From positions 1 to 35,822 of the forward strand of contig JAIRKZ010000040.1 of the NCBI GenBank assembly GCA_031259845.1: a stretch of DNA of 35,822 nucleotides, given 5' to 3'. Below are positions 7,374 to 17,490 of the stretch, in pieces. Numbering within the stretch: the first letter of the stretch is position 1; the number at the start of each line of letters is the position of its first letter. The notes under the pieces were generated by a model. The model worked only from the letters and a program-made list of their open reading frames with translations, was not told the origin of the DNA and made no database searches. Position numbers and translations under genes: made by a program. The DNA comes from Tannerellaceae bacterium. GTDB taxonomy: Bacteria > Bacteroidota > Bacteroidia > Bacteroidales > Tannerellaceae.

Positions 7374-9943
7374 AAAAGTCCGGCATTATCGTTGTCTCCC
7401 TCCTGTTGTTGGCCATACCGGCCGCCTTTTCGCAGGCATTCCGGATAGACGTTGATAACAAGCCATTGAGCAAGGTGTTGAATACGCTCGGCGTGGAAAT
7501 CTCTTTCGACGAAAGGGCCTTATCGGCCTATGCCATATCCCTGTCGGAATCATTTGAAGACAGGGAAGCCGCCCTGTTCCGGTTGCTCGAAAACAAGCCT
7601 TTCCGTATTGAGAAAACAGGAAGCGTATATGTGATTGTGCCTGCCGGCGAGGGGAGAACAGCAGGCAGGGTTGCTACATCCGTTCCGGAAAAACAGCTTA
7701 CTTTCAAGGGAACGGTGATTGACCAATCTACCCGCGAGGCGTTGGAATATACCACCGTCAGCCTGTTGCATCCCGGCGGCGAGCCCTTTCTGGCCGGGAT
7801 AACGACAGGGGGAGGGAGATTCTCTTTTGAAACAACCGTCAGGCCTGAAAAATTAAAGATCAGTTATCTCGGATACGAAACACTTTTGGCAGACATCCGC
7901 GACAGGCAGGGGGAATTGGGCGTTTTTACATTAAAAGAAAAGGCTGTTCCGCTGGGCGAGACGGTCGTGACGGCAGACTGGGACAAACCCACTCGTATCA
8001 ATTACAGCGTATCGCCGCAAATGTACAACGGCGTAGATAACGCCATGGAATTGCTGAACCGGATACCCGGCATACGCTTCGATGATTATTCAAAAGCCGT
8101 TATGGTGAATAATCGCACAAACGTATTGCTGTTGGTAGACGGGATACAATACCCGCAGGCTTACCTGTGGCATCTTTCGCCGCGCAGGGTTCATGCCATA
8201 GAAGTGATGCAGGCGTCTTCCGGCCGTTTCGTATCGGATGATTATGTGGCGATTGTCAATTTTATGCTCAACAGGAATTATACCGGATACGATGTGAACG
8301 TATCGGATATTTCATCTTTGAATCTGTCGGAATCGAACGGTTACAGCCGGCGGACAGAAGACCGCCCTGCCGCGGGAATTACGTATGCAACCCGTAAATG
8401 GAACTTTTTCGGAACGTATTCGTACGAACGGGAAAAAAGGAACCTCTTTTCATCCAAAGAACTGGTATACGGCAACTCCATACTCGCTTCCGTTCCGCCG
8501 GAACATCCGAACAATTTGTATGAATCCGGAAGCAATACCCTCTCCGGAGGCGCCAATTACCGGATAACACCCCGCCACCTTGCAGGCATACAGGGAGATT
8601 ATGCGCAGGGAGACGTATATACCCGTCAGGCATATACTCTGCGCCGGACGGATTTGTCAACGAATCGCAACCGTATCCTCACAAACACAACGGAAGATCG
8701 CACGAAAGCCTATACCTTTGCAGGCTCGGTATTCTATCAGGGACAGGTTACAGACCGGCTCCGTCTGTACGGCGGCTTTTCTTACAATTATTATTATAAC
8801 CTGATAGCGAACGAATACCGTCAGGGCGAAACGGCAAACTACCGGTATGAGAATTTTTACAATGAATACAAAAACCAAACCGTATTGAATGTGGAAGGAA
8901 AATACGTCCTGTCGGACAGGCTGTCGGCGGAGGCGGGTTATTCCAACATCCGGCGCCGCTATGCATCAACCAGCAACAAAGGGATAGGCTTCCTTGATTA
9001 CAGCGAACAACGGAATAAAGCGTATGCTTATCTGTTGTACAATCCATCGGATAAAACCGGGTTGAAGGCAGGCGCCGCCGTGGAACGGATCCATACGCGA
9101 AACAGGGAAACGCCCGGTAATTACATTCGCCTGCTGCCTTTCTTCCAGGCCAGCTATATGATAACCCCCGGGGTGCATATCCTTGCCGGTTATGCCGCCA
9201 GCCAGTCTTATCCGTCCCTTTACCAGTTAAGCCCGATGAGTGCGACGATTGATACCTTCCTGACGCAAATCGGGAACCCGGCTTTGAACCCGGCGGTCAG
9301 GCATCAGGCTTTTGCAGAGCTTACGCTGTGGGGGCAATGGAGAATCGTTCCGCAGTTCAACTTCGTCCGCCAGGGAATCAGCGAGGTATACGAGATAAAG
9401 GAGTATAAGCTATACCGTACCTTCGACAACATCAATACACGCGAATACAGTATACAAGCCGCTTACGACCGGATGTTCGGCTATTTCCGGCTGAAAAACG
9501 CCGTCACGCTCTATCACAGCGAGGCGTTTCACCGGCGCGTTCACAACTCGCTCAACGGTTGGCTGTTCCTTTCGGAAGTAAACTGGTATCATCCGGGCGC
9601 TGCCTTTGGCGTACAACTGGGCTATTACCGCGACATGAAGAAAAATATCCTGTGGCAGGGCTATCAAATGTCGGGCAGGGATTACTGGCGCCTTTCGGTG
9701 CAAAAGGAACTGTGGCGCGAACGTATTTCCCTCATGCTGTCGTACATCCCGCCCGTGGCGTTCGGCGTCCGGTACAATCGTGTGAAAGAAATGGATACGC
9801 CGCTTTACGGTGAGAAAACAATTCTCCGCCTGGATTCCTACAATCAAATGTTGCTGCTGAAAATAAGTATTCGCTTTGAACGCGGAGGCGCCAGCCCGGC
9901 AGGAAAACCGTCCATCACAGGAAACGAAGAGCGCGAAAGGTAA
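7370..9943 (+). CDS. STN-domain TonB-dependent-receptor-like outer membrane protein
   Basis: 857 residues, GTG start; no nearby ATG would keep the signal peptide (about 1-22, LLLLAIPAAFSQA). The order is STN domain (about 25-95), CarboxypepD_reg-like domain (about 110-190, FKGTVIDQSTREALEYTTVSL), plug-like region (about 195-300, MELLNRIPGIRFDDYSK, LLVDGI, IEVMQASSGRFVSDD) and a beta-barrel with many alternating aromatic strands to about residue 835. The last strand ends LKISIRF, then a hydrophilic tail of about 22 residues follows. It is encoded directly after sigma and FecR, so it is the probable transducer and importer. There is no SusD gene next to it; two lipoprotein genes of another type follow instead. 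Substrate unknown. Confidence 0.85.
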   Translation: MKKSGIIVVSLLLLAIPAAFSQAFRIDVDNKPLSKVLNTLGVEISFDERALSAYAISLSESFEDREAALFRLLENKPFRIEKTGSVYVIVPAGEGRTAGRVATSVPEKQLTFKGTVIDQSTREALEYTTVSLLHPGGEPFLAGITTGGGRFSFETTVRPEKLKISYLGYETLLADIRDRQGELGVFTLKEKAVPLGETVVTADWDKPTRINYSVSPQMYNGVDNAMELLNRIPGIRFDDYSKAVMVNNRTNVLLLVDGIQYPQAYLWHLSPRRVHAIEVMQASSGRFVSDDYVAIVNFMLNRNYTGYDVNVSDISSLNLSESNGYSRRTEDRPAAGITYATRKWNFFGTYSYEREKRNLFSSKELVYGNSILASVPPEHPNNLYESGSNTLSGGANYRITPRHLAGIQGDYAQGDVYTRQAYTLRRTDLSTNRNRILTNTTEDRTKAYTFAGSVFYQGQVTDRLRLYGGFSYNYYYNLIANEYRQGETANYRYENFYNEYKNQTVLNVEGKYVLSDRLSAEAGYSNIRRRYASTSNKGIGFLDYSEQRNKAYAYLLYNPSDKTGLKAGAAVERIHTRNRETPGNYIRLLPFFQASYMITPGVHILAGYAASQSYPSLYQLSPMSATIDTFLTQIGNPALNPAVRHQAFAELTLWGQWRIVPQFNFVRQGISEVYEIKEYKLYRTFDNINTREYSIQAAYDRMFGYFRLKNAVTLYHSEAFHRRVHNSLNGWLFLSEVNWYHPGAAFGVQLGYYRDMKKNILWQGYQMSGRDYWRLSVQKELWRERISLMLSYIPPVAFGVRYNRVKEMDTPLYGEKTILRLDSYNQMLLLKISIRFERGGASPAGKPSITGNEERER

Positions 9944-9959
9944 AAGTATACAATTTGGG

Positions 9960-9997
9960 GTAGGGTATTTACGCATTTAGTTGGTATATTAGTAGAA
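9960..9997 (+). promoter_or_regulatory. Second copy of the sigma-locus promoter motif, upstream of the lipoprotein genes
   Basis: GTAGGGTA (9960-9967), 7 bases, ATTTAGTTGGTATAT (9975-9989), 2 bases, GTAGAA (9992-9997): 29 of 38 positions are fixed between the two copies by these blocks alone, with identical spacing. It ends 19 bases before the ATG at 10017. The bases between blocks differ from the 6026 copy, as expected for a functional site and not a simple duplication. Confidence 0.6.
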
Positions 9998-10016
9998 ACA
10001 AATAAAAAGATACAGC

Positions 10017-10541
10017 ATGGAACGGGTCGTTTTATTTTTTGTAACATTACTAAATCTATCGTTGGCCGGATGCCACCCGAAACCGGAAGACGAACCGGTA
10101 CAAACCGCATCAAGTATCATTGTCAAAACCTCGAACGCAGCAGAAGGCGTTGCGGCAAGGAGCGAGGTATTGGAGACAGTCGTTTTTACCGGCAACGACA
10201 TCCTGTGGTTTAATGAGACAACGAAAGAACTCTGTTTTAAAAATAACTTTTCAAGCAGCCCGCTAAACAACCCTTTCCTTTATGCAAGGCCTGCAATCAG
10301 GTTTTATATTCATGACGAATACCTGTTTTCAACCATCATAGTAACCGGGCTAAGTTCCCGGAGTTATAACGAGTTGGTATTTTATTACAGCATCCCGGAA
10401 AACAAGTATTTCCTTGTGGACGGCTATCCCCCCGGACTATCGGGAGCGCAGGAAGAACGCGACGAAAACATGCGAAAGATAGCGGGCGAATGGAACAGGT
10501 TCATTGAACAACTGAAAAAGGAAGGGCGGTATAAAAATTAA
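10017..10541 (+). CDS. Predicted lipoprotein with one DGYP domain
   Basis: 174 residues. A lipoprotein signal peptide has a lipobox ending LSLAGC (Cys at about 19), so it is probably anchored in the outer membrane. The mature protein carries one copy of a domain of about 115 residues that is also found twice in the next gene's product: a FxGxDIxxFNxxTxExxF strand pair, an ARPAIRFYIHDEYLFSTIIVTG stretch, ELVFYY, then VDGYP at 134-138, and a C-terminal helix WNRFIEQLKKEG. I do not recognise the family. The gene has its own upstream copy of the sigma-locus motif and lies 73 bases after the receptor gene. It may be a surface partner of that receptor; this is inference. Confidence 0.8.
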   Translation: MERVVLFFVTLLNLSLAGCHPKPEDEPVQTASSIIVKTSNAAEGVAARSEVLETVVFTGNDILWFNETTKELCFKNNFSSSPLNNPFLYARPAIRFYIHDEYLFSTIIVTGLSSRSYNELVFYYSIPENKYFLVDGYPPGLSGAQEERDENMRKIAGEWNRFIEQLKKEGRYKN

Positions 10542-10584
10542 AAAACACGATAAACCTATGTTTAATTTTCGTAATCATTTCAAA

Positions 10585-11574
10585 ATGAAAAAGATTTATT
10601 TATTGGCAGCAGGAGTTGTATTCTCCTTCTATTCCTGTAGCCATACGGAAGAGGCGAATGCCCCGGTAGGAGAAGAGGACGTGCAGAGCGGCGAACTGGT
10701 AGTGAAAACAAAAGCGATGGAAACCCCCGAAGCGCAGGCTTTCAAAGGCAGCGACATTAAATCGTTTAATGTGGAAACCGGCGAAATAACATTCGTAAAT
10801 TTTACGTATCACGACATTTGCGATTCGCTGGCTTTCGACCGGAAGTTTATCTTTTATCTGGAGGACGACTCGCTTTTTACCGCAACCGCGGTAAACGGTT
10901 TTTCGAGTTATGTCATTAATGACCTGGTATTTTATTACGACGGAAAAAGAATGTACCTGAAAGACGGCTATCCCGACTTTGCCGTTTACAGCAACATCAA
11001 CGAACAACGCGCCCAAATGCTTCAGGCAAGAGAAGAAGCGGCTGAAAGGAGGAAACCGGCCTGGGAACGTTTCATCCGTTATCTGGATGAAAACAATCTC
11101 CTGACCGATAGCGACAGCAACGTCGCCGAAGACAACGAGGCGCAGCCCGACGTACCTGTTCCTCCCGTTGTATACGACCTCTCGGCCACAATCACGACAG
11201 GGGATGGTCTTACAGGCACAGTGTTTATCGGGAAATCCATTCTGTCGTTCAATCCCGGAACGCGGGAAATCGTTTTCTCCGACTATAACATCCTTTCCAA
11301 CCTGTACGAGTTTGCGCCTGTACGCCTCGACATTTTCAGGGAAGGAAACCTCCTCCTGAGCGCTACCGTCATAACATCCGACAACCCGCAAACGGTGAAC
11401 AGCCTCGTATTCCTGATTGATACAAAGAAACAAGACGGTTTTTACCGGCCGGCTGAATTTAGATACTATATCCTGGACGGCTATCCTGCGCTTGAAAATC
11501 CCGGGCCGGACAGGGAAGAGGCATGGAATACGTTTGTCCAATACCTGAATGATACGGGAAAGATTGCAGGATAA
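10585..11574 (+). CDS. Predicted lipoprotein with two DGYP domains
   Basis: 329 residues from ATG 10585 (MKKIYLLAAG..FSFYSC lipobox, Cys about 18). An in-frame ATG at 10558 would put a hydrophilic stretch before the signal peptide and is less likely. The mature part holds two tandem copies of the domain seen once in the preceding protein: copy A about 40-170 (FKGSDIKSFNVETGEITF, NDLVFYY, DGYP at 127-130, WERFIRYLDENNLL) and copy B about 190-329 (FIGKSILSFNPGTREIVF, NSLVFL, DGYP at 298-301, WNTFVQYLNDTGKI). A Glu/Asp/Pro-rich linker joins them. It follows the first lipoprotein gene closely and is probably co-transcribed with it. Function unknown. Confidence 0.8.
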   Translation: MKKIYLLAAGVVFSFYSCSHTEEANAPVGEEDVQSGELVVKTKAMETPEAQAFKGSDIKSFNVETGEITFVNFTYHDICDSLAFDRKFIFYLEDDSLFTATAVNGFSSYVINDLVFYYDGKRMYLKDGYPDFAVYSNINEQRAQMLQAREEAAERRKPAWERFIRYLDENNLLTDSDSNVAEDNEAQPDVPVPPVVYDLSATITTGDGLTGTVFIGKSILSFNPGTREIVFSDYNILSNLYEFAPVRLDIFREGNLLLSATVITSDNPQTVNSLVFLIDTKKQDGFYRPAEFRYYILDGYPALENPGPDREEAWNTFVQYLNDTGKIAG

Positions 11575-11598
11575 TTACAGCGCATGCGTTTTTTTTGA

Positions 11599-11640
11599 TA
11601 AAGTGGTTTGATACGGCACGTGTTGTATCAAGCCACTTTA
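11599..11640. terminator. Strong inverted repeat after the lipoprotein genes
   Basis: TAAAGTGGTTTGATAC (11599-11614) pairs with GTATCAAGCCACTTTA (11625-11640): 16 pairs with one G-U, and a 10-base loop. There is no T-run directly after it on the plus strand, so it may be a factor-assisted terminator or an RNA-stabilising hairpin. Just before it, CGCATGCG followed by eight T (about 11581-11596) could be a weak intrinsic terminator. Confidence 0.5.
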
Positions 11641-11685
11641 TGTGTATTTGGTTATCGTAAATTTTATTAATCTGCTTTTATGTGC

Positions 11686-11693
11686 TACCTTTG
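11686..11693 (+). promoter_or_regulatory. Housekeeping -7 element of the Yip1/smpB/metH operon
   Basis: TACCTTTG matches TAnnTTTG and lies 24 bases before the ATG at 11717. A clear TTG at the -33 position is not seen. Confidence 0.5.
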
Positions 11694-11716
11694 CGGCTTA
11701 ACAAAATAAACGGGGA

Positions 11717-12289
11717 ATGTATCAGGAATTATTAAAATGGGTGATCGCTATCGTGTCTCAGCCGGGAAAGACATTGGGGGAACTTTCTAAAAAGGAAGAG
11801 AAAGGGGATGAATTTCTTACCCGGTTTGTTTATCCGTTGATTGGCCTTATTACGCTTGCGGCTTTCGCTGGAGTCTTGTTTAAACAGAAAGAGTTTAGCG
11901 TAGAGCTTGCGCTGAAGTCGTCTATTAAGGCGCTAATCTCTTCTTTCGGGGGATTTTTCCTTGCGGCTTATTTCCTGAATGAGTTTTGGCAAAGTATGTT
12001 CGGGCGGGAAAAGGATATTAAATTATGCCAGCGGTTTGTGGGTTATTCTTCGGCTTTGATGTATTCGCTTACCATCGTATTATTGCTGTTGCCGGTTTCC
12101 GACTTTTTCTTTTTACGTGTTTTTATATTGTATACGGTTTATATCGTTTGGGAGGGAGCGGTTCCTTATATGGAAGTACCTGAAGCAATGCGTTTGAAGT
12201 TTACGATAATAGCTTCGGTTTTGATTGTTGCATTACCGGAGGTTATCGGGTTTCTTTTATTTATGTTAATGCCTGGCCTGAGGGTATAG
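11717..12289 (+). CDS. Yip1-family multi-spanning membrane protein
   Basis: 190 residues with about five predicted membrane segments: around 35-54, 66-88, 110-126, 130-145 and 160-182. The layout, with a short amphipathic N-terminal stretch (LLKWVIAIVSQPGKTLGELSKKE) before the first segment, resembles the Bacteroidetes Yip1-family proteins usually found upstream of smpB. Biochemical role unknown. It is the first gene of a co-directional group with smpB 17 bases downstream. Confidence 0.65.
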   Translation: MYQELLKWVIAIVSQPGKTLGELSKKEEKGDEFLTRFVYPLIGLITLAAFAGVLFKQKEFSVELALKSSIKALISSFGGFFLAAYFLNEFWQSMFGREKDIKLCQRFVGYSSALMYSLTIVLLLLPVSDFFFLRVFILYTVYIVWEGAVPYMEVPEAMRLKFTIIASVLIVALPEVIGFLLFMLMPGLRV

Positions 12290-12306
12290 GATAATAATGA
12301 ACAGTT

Positions 12307-12771
12307 ATGGCAAAAGAGAAGATTAGTAATACTATACAGATAAAGAATAAACGGGCGACCTTTGATTATGCTTTGCTCGAAACATTTACGGCAGGTATCG
12401 TACTTACCGGGACGGAGATAAAATCAATCCGTATGGGAAAGGCAAGCCTGGTAGACACCTATTGTATTATGGAAAGAGGCGAACTGTGGGTGAAGAACAT
12501 GTATATCGCTGAATATTTTTATGGAACCTATAATAACCATGTAGCCCGGAGAGACCGTAAGCTGCTCTTAACGCATAAGGAGCTGAGGAAGATAGAAGCA
12601 GAGTCGAAGAATACGGGTTTTACCGTTGTACCCATACGTTTGTTTATCAATGAAAAAGGATTGGCCAAACTGGTGATTGCCATCGCTAAAGGGAAAAAAG
12701 AATACGATAAGCGCGAGTCATTAAAAGAGCGGGACGACAAACGCGAAATAGACCGTGCATTCAAACGATAA
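12307..12771 (+). CDS. smpB: SsrA-binding protein SmpB
   Basis: 154 residues, full length for SmpB. It binds tmRNA and delivers it to stalled ribosomes for trans-translation. Characteristic segments are [33 protein letters not shown] near the N-terminus, LVDTYC.. [54 protein letters not shown] and a basic C-terminal tail ([15 protein letters not shown]). The ssrA RNA gene itself is not in the window. Confidence 0.97.
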   Translation: MAKEKISNTIQIKNKRATFDYALLETFTAGIVLTGTEIKSIRMGKASLVDTYCIMERGELWVKNMYIAEYFYGTYNNHVARRDRKLLLTHKELRKIEAESKNTGFTVVPIRLFINEKGLAKLVIAIAKGKKEYDKRESLKERDDKREIDRAFKR

Positions 12772-12781
12772 ATATGAACCA

Positions 12782-13723
12782 ATGAATCACTTAATCAGCA
12801 GGGTAAGGGGGTGCGTTAAGAAAGCATTGCCTAAAGCCGGAAAAACGTGCCTCTGGCTCTTAAAGATTATTTTGCCCATATCCCTGCTTGTGCGTTTGCT
12901 TCAGTATTCGGGGCTGTTGGGTGAATTATCGCTGATGCCTGGCAGTGTTTTTTCTTTGATTGGCCTGCCGGGCGAGACGGCCATTGTATTTATCACCAGT
13001 ATATTTACGCCTTTATACGCGCCTGTTGCGCTCATTACATCCATGCAGCTTACGGTACGCCAGGCTACCATCCTGGCCCTTATGTGCCTTACGTCTCATA
13101 ACCTGCCGGTAGAGTGTGCGGTGCAGTCCAAAACCGGTTCGGGCTTTTGGGAAATGGCTATCCTCCGTGTTTTTATGAGTTTTTTCATAGCGATGTGTTT
13201 ACACTGGGTGATGCCCTCTGAGGGATGGGGCGTTACCAGCGCTACGGCAAGCGCCGGGGCGTGCTACGGCATCCGGGATGTGTTTATACATTGGTTTATG
13301 AGTTCCATGAAAGTAACGCTAACCATTTTGCTGATTGTTACCGCCTTGATGATTCTGCATTATATCCTCGACGAGTTCCGCCTGATGCAGAAATTATCAG
13401 CCGTCCTTGCTCCCTTGATGAAACTGTTCGGATTGCCGGAAGACGCGGCTTTTTTATGGCTGACAGGCAATGTGGTGGGACTGGCCTACGGCGGCGCCAT
13501 TATGGCAGAACAGGCAGAACAGGGAAAGCTTTCGCCCGCCAATGGCAAACTGCTTAATTATCATTTGGCAATGAGCCATTCGTTGCTGGAAGACTCTCTT
13601 ATCTTTATTGCCATAGGGATTCCTGCCTTATGGATCATTTTCACACGTTTGTTTTTTGCCATCGTGGTGGTATGGCTCAGGCGGGCGTACAACTATTATT
13701 ATGTAAGAAAAATTGTAATTTGA
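12782..13723 (+). CDS. Nucleoside-recognition (gate) domain membrane protein
   Basis: 313 residues from ATG 12782. An in-frame GTG at 12755 lies inside smpB and would add nine residues. There are eight or so hydrophobic segments, arranged as two gate-like halves (first about 20-140 with [21 protein letters not shown]; second about 185-300 with [23 protein letters not shown] and [15 protein letters not shown]). This is the nucleoside-recognition domain family, related to SpmA/SpmB and to the gates of concentrative transporters; substrate is not predictable. It lies in the smpB-metH operon, with one base between its stop and metH. Confidence 0.75.
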   Translation: MNHLISRVRGCVKKALPKAGKTCLWLLKIILPISLLVRLLQYSGLLGELSLMPGSVFSLIGLPGETAIVFITSIFTPLYAPVALITSMQLTVRQATILALMCLTSHNLPVECAVQSKTGSGFWEMAILRVFMSFFIAMCLHWVMPSEGWGVTSATASAGACYGIRDVFIHWFMSSMKVTLTILLIVTALMILHYILDEFRLMQKLSAVLAPLMKLFGLPEDAAFLWLTGNVVGLAYGGAIMAEQAEQGKLSPANGKLLNYHLAMSHSLLEDSLIFIAIGIPALWIIFTRLFFAIVVVWLRRAYNYYYVRKIVI

Positions 13724-13724
13724 A

Positions 13725-16700
13725 ATGAAAGAAAGATTTTTACAACTTCTCAGGGAGAAGATATTGATATTAGACGGCGCAATGGGTACGATGATTCAGG
13801 CCTGCAAACTGTCTGAAAAGGATTATAAAGGCGAAGCGTTTGCCGGCTTTCCTGACGGACAGAAAGGGAATAACGACCTGCTCAATATAACCCAGCCGGA
13901 AGTAATAAAGGAGATACACCGCCAGTACCTGGAGGCCGGCGCCGATATATTTGCCACCAATACGTTTAATGCCAATGCCGTTTCGATGGAAGATTATGGC
14001 ATGCAGGCTTATGTGAAAGAAATGAACCTGGCAGCCGGGCGCCTGTCAAGGGAAGTAGCAGACGCGTTTATGGCGGAACACCCGGGGCGGACGGTTTTTG
14101 TGGCAGGCTCCGTAGGCCCTACCAACAAAACGGCGTCGATGAGTCCGGACGTGAACGACCCGGCTTTCCGCAATATCACCTACCGCGACCTGTTTCTTGC
14201 ATACAGGGAGCAAATAGAAGCCCTGGCAGAGGGAGGGGTAGACGTAATACTGATAGAAACCGTATTTGACACCCTTAATGCCAAAGCGGCGCTGGAAGCA
14301 GCCGGGGCGGCATTGAAGGAGAAAGGGAAAGACCTCCCGGTGATGCTCTCCGTAACGCTCTCGGCGCAGGGGGGGAGAACCTTTTCCGGGCAAACCCTGC
14401 CGGCATTCCTGGCGTCGGTAGGGCAGGCCAATATCGTAAGCATAGGCTTGAACTGTTCGTTTGGAGCCACGGATATGAAGCCTTACCTGCAAGAACTCGG
14501 GCAAATAGCTCCTTACTATATCAGCGCTTACCCAAACGCCGGGCTGCCGAACAGCTTTGGGCTGTATGACGAAACGCCCGGACTGATGGCCCGCCATGTA
14601 GCGCCTTTTATAGAAGAAGGCCTTGTGAATATCATCGGGGGCTGTTGCGGTACAACGCCTGCCCATATAGCCCGGTACGTATCGCTGGTAAAAGGGGCAA
14701 AGCCGCACGTGCCTGCTCCCAGGCCGGCATCACTGTGGCTGTCGGGATTGGAACTGCTGGAGGTGAAGCCCGAAAATAACTTCGTCAATATAGGCGAACG
14801 CTGTAACGTGGCCGGCTCGCGCAAATTCCTCCGCCTGATAAAGGAAGGCAGTTATGAAGAAGCCCTCAGGATAGCCCGCAAACAGGTGGAAGACGGCGCC
14901 CAGGTGATAGACGTAAATATGGACGACGGGATGATAGACGCCGTTAAGGAGATAACCATATTCCTGAACCTGGTTGCCGCCGAGCCAGACATAGCGCGCG
15001 TACCCATTATGATAGATTCGTCTAAATGGGAGGTGATAGAAAATGCGTTGATGTGCGTACAGGGGAAGAGCATCGTAAACTCTATCAGCCTCAAGGAAGG
15101 CGAAGAGGTATTCCTCCGCCATGCCTCCCGCATCAGGCAACTGGGAGCCGCTACCGTTGTAATGGCCTTCGACGAGGAAGGGCAGGCCGATGTGTTTGAA
15201 CGTAAAATAGAAGTCTGCGAGCGGGCCTACCGCCTGCTGACAGAGAAAGCCGGCTTTAACCCGGAGGATATTATCTTCGACCCCAACGTGCTGGCTATTT
15301 CAACCGGTATAGAGGAGCACAACCGCTACGGCCTCGATTTTATCCGCTCGGTGGAATGGATAAAGCAGCATTTGCCGGGCGCCAAAGTGAGCGGGGGCAT
15401 CAGCAACCTTTCCTTTTCGTTCCGGGGAAACAATTACGTAAGGGAAGCCATGCACTCCGTCTTCCTCTATCACGCTATAGGGAAGGGGCTGGATATGGGG
15501 ATTGTCAATCCCTCCTCCGCCGTGTTATACGAAGAGATAGAGCCGGCATTCCGCCAGTTGCTCGAAGACGTAATCCTTTACCGCCGCACGGAAGCCGCCG
15601 AGGAGTTGATTGCGTATGCACAAACGCACCAGTCGCCCCAGTCTCTCCAGCCGGCCTCTGCATCCCCGTCTCCTGAAGGAGGCCCTTCCCCCCTCGGGAG
15701 GCCCGAAGGGGTGTCCGAACGCCTGGAATATGCTTTGATGAAAGGCATTGGCGATTACCTGGAAGAAGATTTGGCCGAGGCGCTGACACTGTATCCACGG
15801 GCTGTTGACATTATAGACGGGCCGCTGATGAGCGGGATGAACAGGGTGGGGGAGCTGTTCGGGGCCGGGAAAATGTTTTTACCGCAGGTAGTGAAAACGG
15901 CCCGGACAATGAAAAGGGCCGTAGCGATTCTCCAGCCGGTTATCGAGGCTGAAAATGCAGAAGCCGGCCCCCGCAAAGCAGGCAAGGTTATCTTTGCCAC
16001 GGTAAAGGGCGATGTGCACGATATTGGCAAAAACATCGTCTCCATCGTATTATCGTGCAATAATTATGAAGTGATAGACCTGGGCGTGATGGTTCCCGCC
16101 GATGTAATTGTAAAAAAGGCTATCGAAGAACAGCCGGATTTGGTATGCCTTTCCGGCCTTATCACCCCCTCGCTGGAAGAAATGGCGCACGTGGCCGGCG
16201 AGATGCAAAAGGCGGGGCTTACCATACCGATTATGGTAGGCGGGGCTACTACTTCCAAGCTGCATACGGCCGTAAAGATAGCGCCTCATTACAGCTATCC
16301 GGTGATTCATGTAACAGACGCTTCGCAGAATCCCATCATAGCCGCCCGGCTGCTGAACCCAGACACCCGCCAGGCCTACCTGGATCAGCTGGAAAGGGAA
16401 TACCAGGCGCTCCGCCTTTCTCTGGAAGAAAAGACAGACGCACTGGCGCCGCTTGAAGAGGCCAGGAAACACCCGGCGATAACCAACTGGGCAGGTTACC
16501 AGCCCGTAAAGCCCGCCCGCCAGGGCTTGCAGCTTATCCCCCGTATCCCGGTAGAGGAAATACGCCCTTATATCAACTGGGTATTCTTCTTTTCGGCCTG
16601 GAAACTGTCCGGGCGCTTTGCCGCAATAGCCGCCACAGACGGTTGCGAGGCCTGCCTGGCAAACTGGCTGGCCGGCTTTGCGGAAGAAGACAGGGCGAAA

Positions 16701-17441
16701 GCATCCGAAGCGATGCAGCTCTATAAAGACGCCAGCCGCCTCCTGGATCGTCTTGTCGAAACGAAAGCGGGATACGCCAAAGCCATCTGTTGTTTTTACC
16801 CGGCCAATAGCGACGGCGATACGATTGTATTAGGCAACGGCCTGCGCATCCCCCTGCTTCGCCAGCAGGCCCGCAATAAAGACAACGTCTATAAATCGCT
16901 GGCCGACTACCTGCTTCCCCTCTCTACAGGGCGGAGCGATTATATAGGCGCCTTCGCTGTAACGGCCGGCGCCGGTACAGACCATCTGCGCGCCGGATAC
17001 GAAGCCGAAGGCGACGCCTATACTTCCATGCTGCTGCAAAGCCTTTCCGACAGGCTGGCCGAAGCTGCGGCCGAATACCTTCACGAAAAAGTACGCCGCG
17101 AATACTGGGGATACGCTCCCGGCGAATCGCTCGACGTCCCCAGCCTGTTTAAGGTAAAATACCAGGGGATACGCCCGGCCATAGGCTATCCCTCGCTGCC
17201 CGACCAGTTGCTGAATGCCGAACTCGACAAGCTCCTCCGCTTCTCCCAAATAGGCGTAAGCTTAACCGAGAATGGCGCCATGTATCCCACGGCTTCGGTG
17301 AGCGGCCTCTACCTGTCTCACCCCGCCTCCTCTTATTTCATGATTGGCGAAATAAGCGATGAACAGTTAACGGATTATGCTTTAAGAAGAGGCCTTGACA
17401 AAAAGGAACTTGCCCGTTTCCTGAACAGGAATATCCGGTAA
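13725..17441 (+). CDS. metH: Cobalamin-dependent methionine synthase
   Basis: 1238 residues, a full-length MetH that transfers methyl from 5-methyltetrahydrofolate to homocysteine. The homocysteine domain is about 1-325, with Zn-binding cysteines in GLNCSFGA (about 243) and GGCCGTTP (about 305-306). The pterin domain is about 350-620 ([26 protein letters not shown]). The cap and cobalamin domains are about 665-900, with the cobalamin signature DVHDIGKN near 763. The reactivation domain is about 910-1238, with [12 protein letters not shown] near 1150. The linker before the cap domain carries an unusual Ser/Pro-rich insert (bases about 15640-15715). No cobalamin riboswitch is apparent upstream, since the gene follows the previous one after one base. 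Confidence 0.97.
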   Translation: MKERFLQLLREKILILDGAMGTMIQACKLSEKDYKGEAFAGFPDGQKGNNDLLNITQPEVIKEIHRQYLEAGADIFATNTFNANAVSMEDYGMQAYVKEMNLAAGRLSREVADAFMAEHPGRTVFVAGSVGPTNKTASMSPDVNDPAFRNITYRDLFLAYREQIEALAEGGVDVILIETVFDTLNAKAALEAAGAALKEKGKDLPVMLSVTLSAQGGRTFSGQTLPAFLASVGQANIVSIGLNCSFGATDMKPYLQELGQIAPYYISAYPNAGLPNSFGLYDETPGLMARHVAPFIEEGLVNIIGGCCGTTPAHIARYVSLVKGAKPHVPAPRPASLWLSGLELLEVKPENNFVNIGERCNVAGSRKFLRLIKEGSYEEALRIARKQVEDGAQVIDVNMDDGMIDAVKEITIFLNLVAAEPDIARVPIMIDSSKWEVIENALMCVQGKSIVNSISLKEGEEVFLRHASRIRQLGAATVVMAFDEEGQADVFERKIEVCERAYRLLTEKAGFNPEDIIFDPNVLAISTGIEEHNRYGLDFIRSVEWIKQHLPGAKVSGGISNLSFSFRGNNYVREAMHSVFLYHAIGKGLDMGIVNPSSAVLYEEIEPAFRQLLEDVILYRRTEAAEELIAYAQTHQSPQSLQPASASPSPEGGPSPLGRPEGVSERLEYALMKGIGDYLEEDLAEALTLYPRAVDIIDGPLMSGMNRVGELFGAGKMFLPQVVKTARTMKRAVAILQPVIEAENAEAGPRKAGKVIFATVKGDVHDIGKNIVSIVLSCNNYEVIDLGVMVPADVIVKKAIEEQPDLVCLSGLITPSLEEMAHVAGEMQKAGLTIPIMVGGATTSKLHTAVKIAPHYSYPVIHVTDASQNPIIAARLLNPDTRQAYLDQLEREYQALRLSLEEKTDALAPLEEARKHPAITNWAGYQPVKPARQGLQLIPRIPVEEIRPYINWVFFFSAWKLSGRFAAIAATDGCEACLANWLAGFAEEDRAKASEAMQLYKDASRLLDRLVETKAGYAKAICCFYPANSDGDTIVLGNGLRIPLLRQQARNKDNVYKSLADYLLPLSTGRSDYIGAFAVTAGAGTDHLRAGYEAEGDAYTSMLLQSLSDRLAEAAAEYLHEKVRREYWGYAPGESLDVPSLFKVKYQGIRPAIGYPSLPDQLLNAELDKLLRFSQIGVSLTENGAMYPTASVSGLYLSHPASSYFMIGEISDEQLTDYALRRGLDKKELARFLNRNIR
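15678..15710 (+). repeat. Palindromic GC-rich insert within metH
   Basis: GGAGGCCC occurs twice (15678-15685 and 15697-15704), and TCGGGaggCCCGA with flanking C and G runs folds into a hairpin. It is in frame and encodes a Pro/Ser/Gly stretch in the linker between the pterin and cap domains, where length is tolerated. Confidence 0.5.
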
Positions 17442-17490
17442 CCGCTCAAAGCGCCCTTGCCAAAAAGCCTTTATCCCTTGCAGGATGAAC

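Noticed and set aside
10600-11541. Minus-strand frame of 313 codons
   Set aside because: Antisense to the two-domain lipoprotein gene, which has a clear lipobox and repeated domains; the antisense frame has no recognisable features.
13660-13725. Cobalamin riboswitch before metH
   Set aside because: Only one base separates metH from the preceding gene, and no riboswitch-like conserved boxes were seen in the preceding coding end.
14046-14708. Long minus-strand frame of 220 codons
   Set aside because: It is fully inside metH on the opposite strand, in GC-rich coding DNA; the MetH frame explains the sequence.
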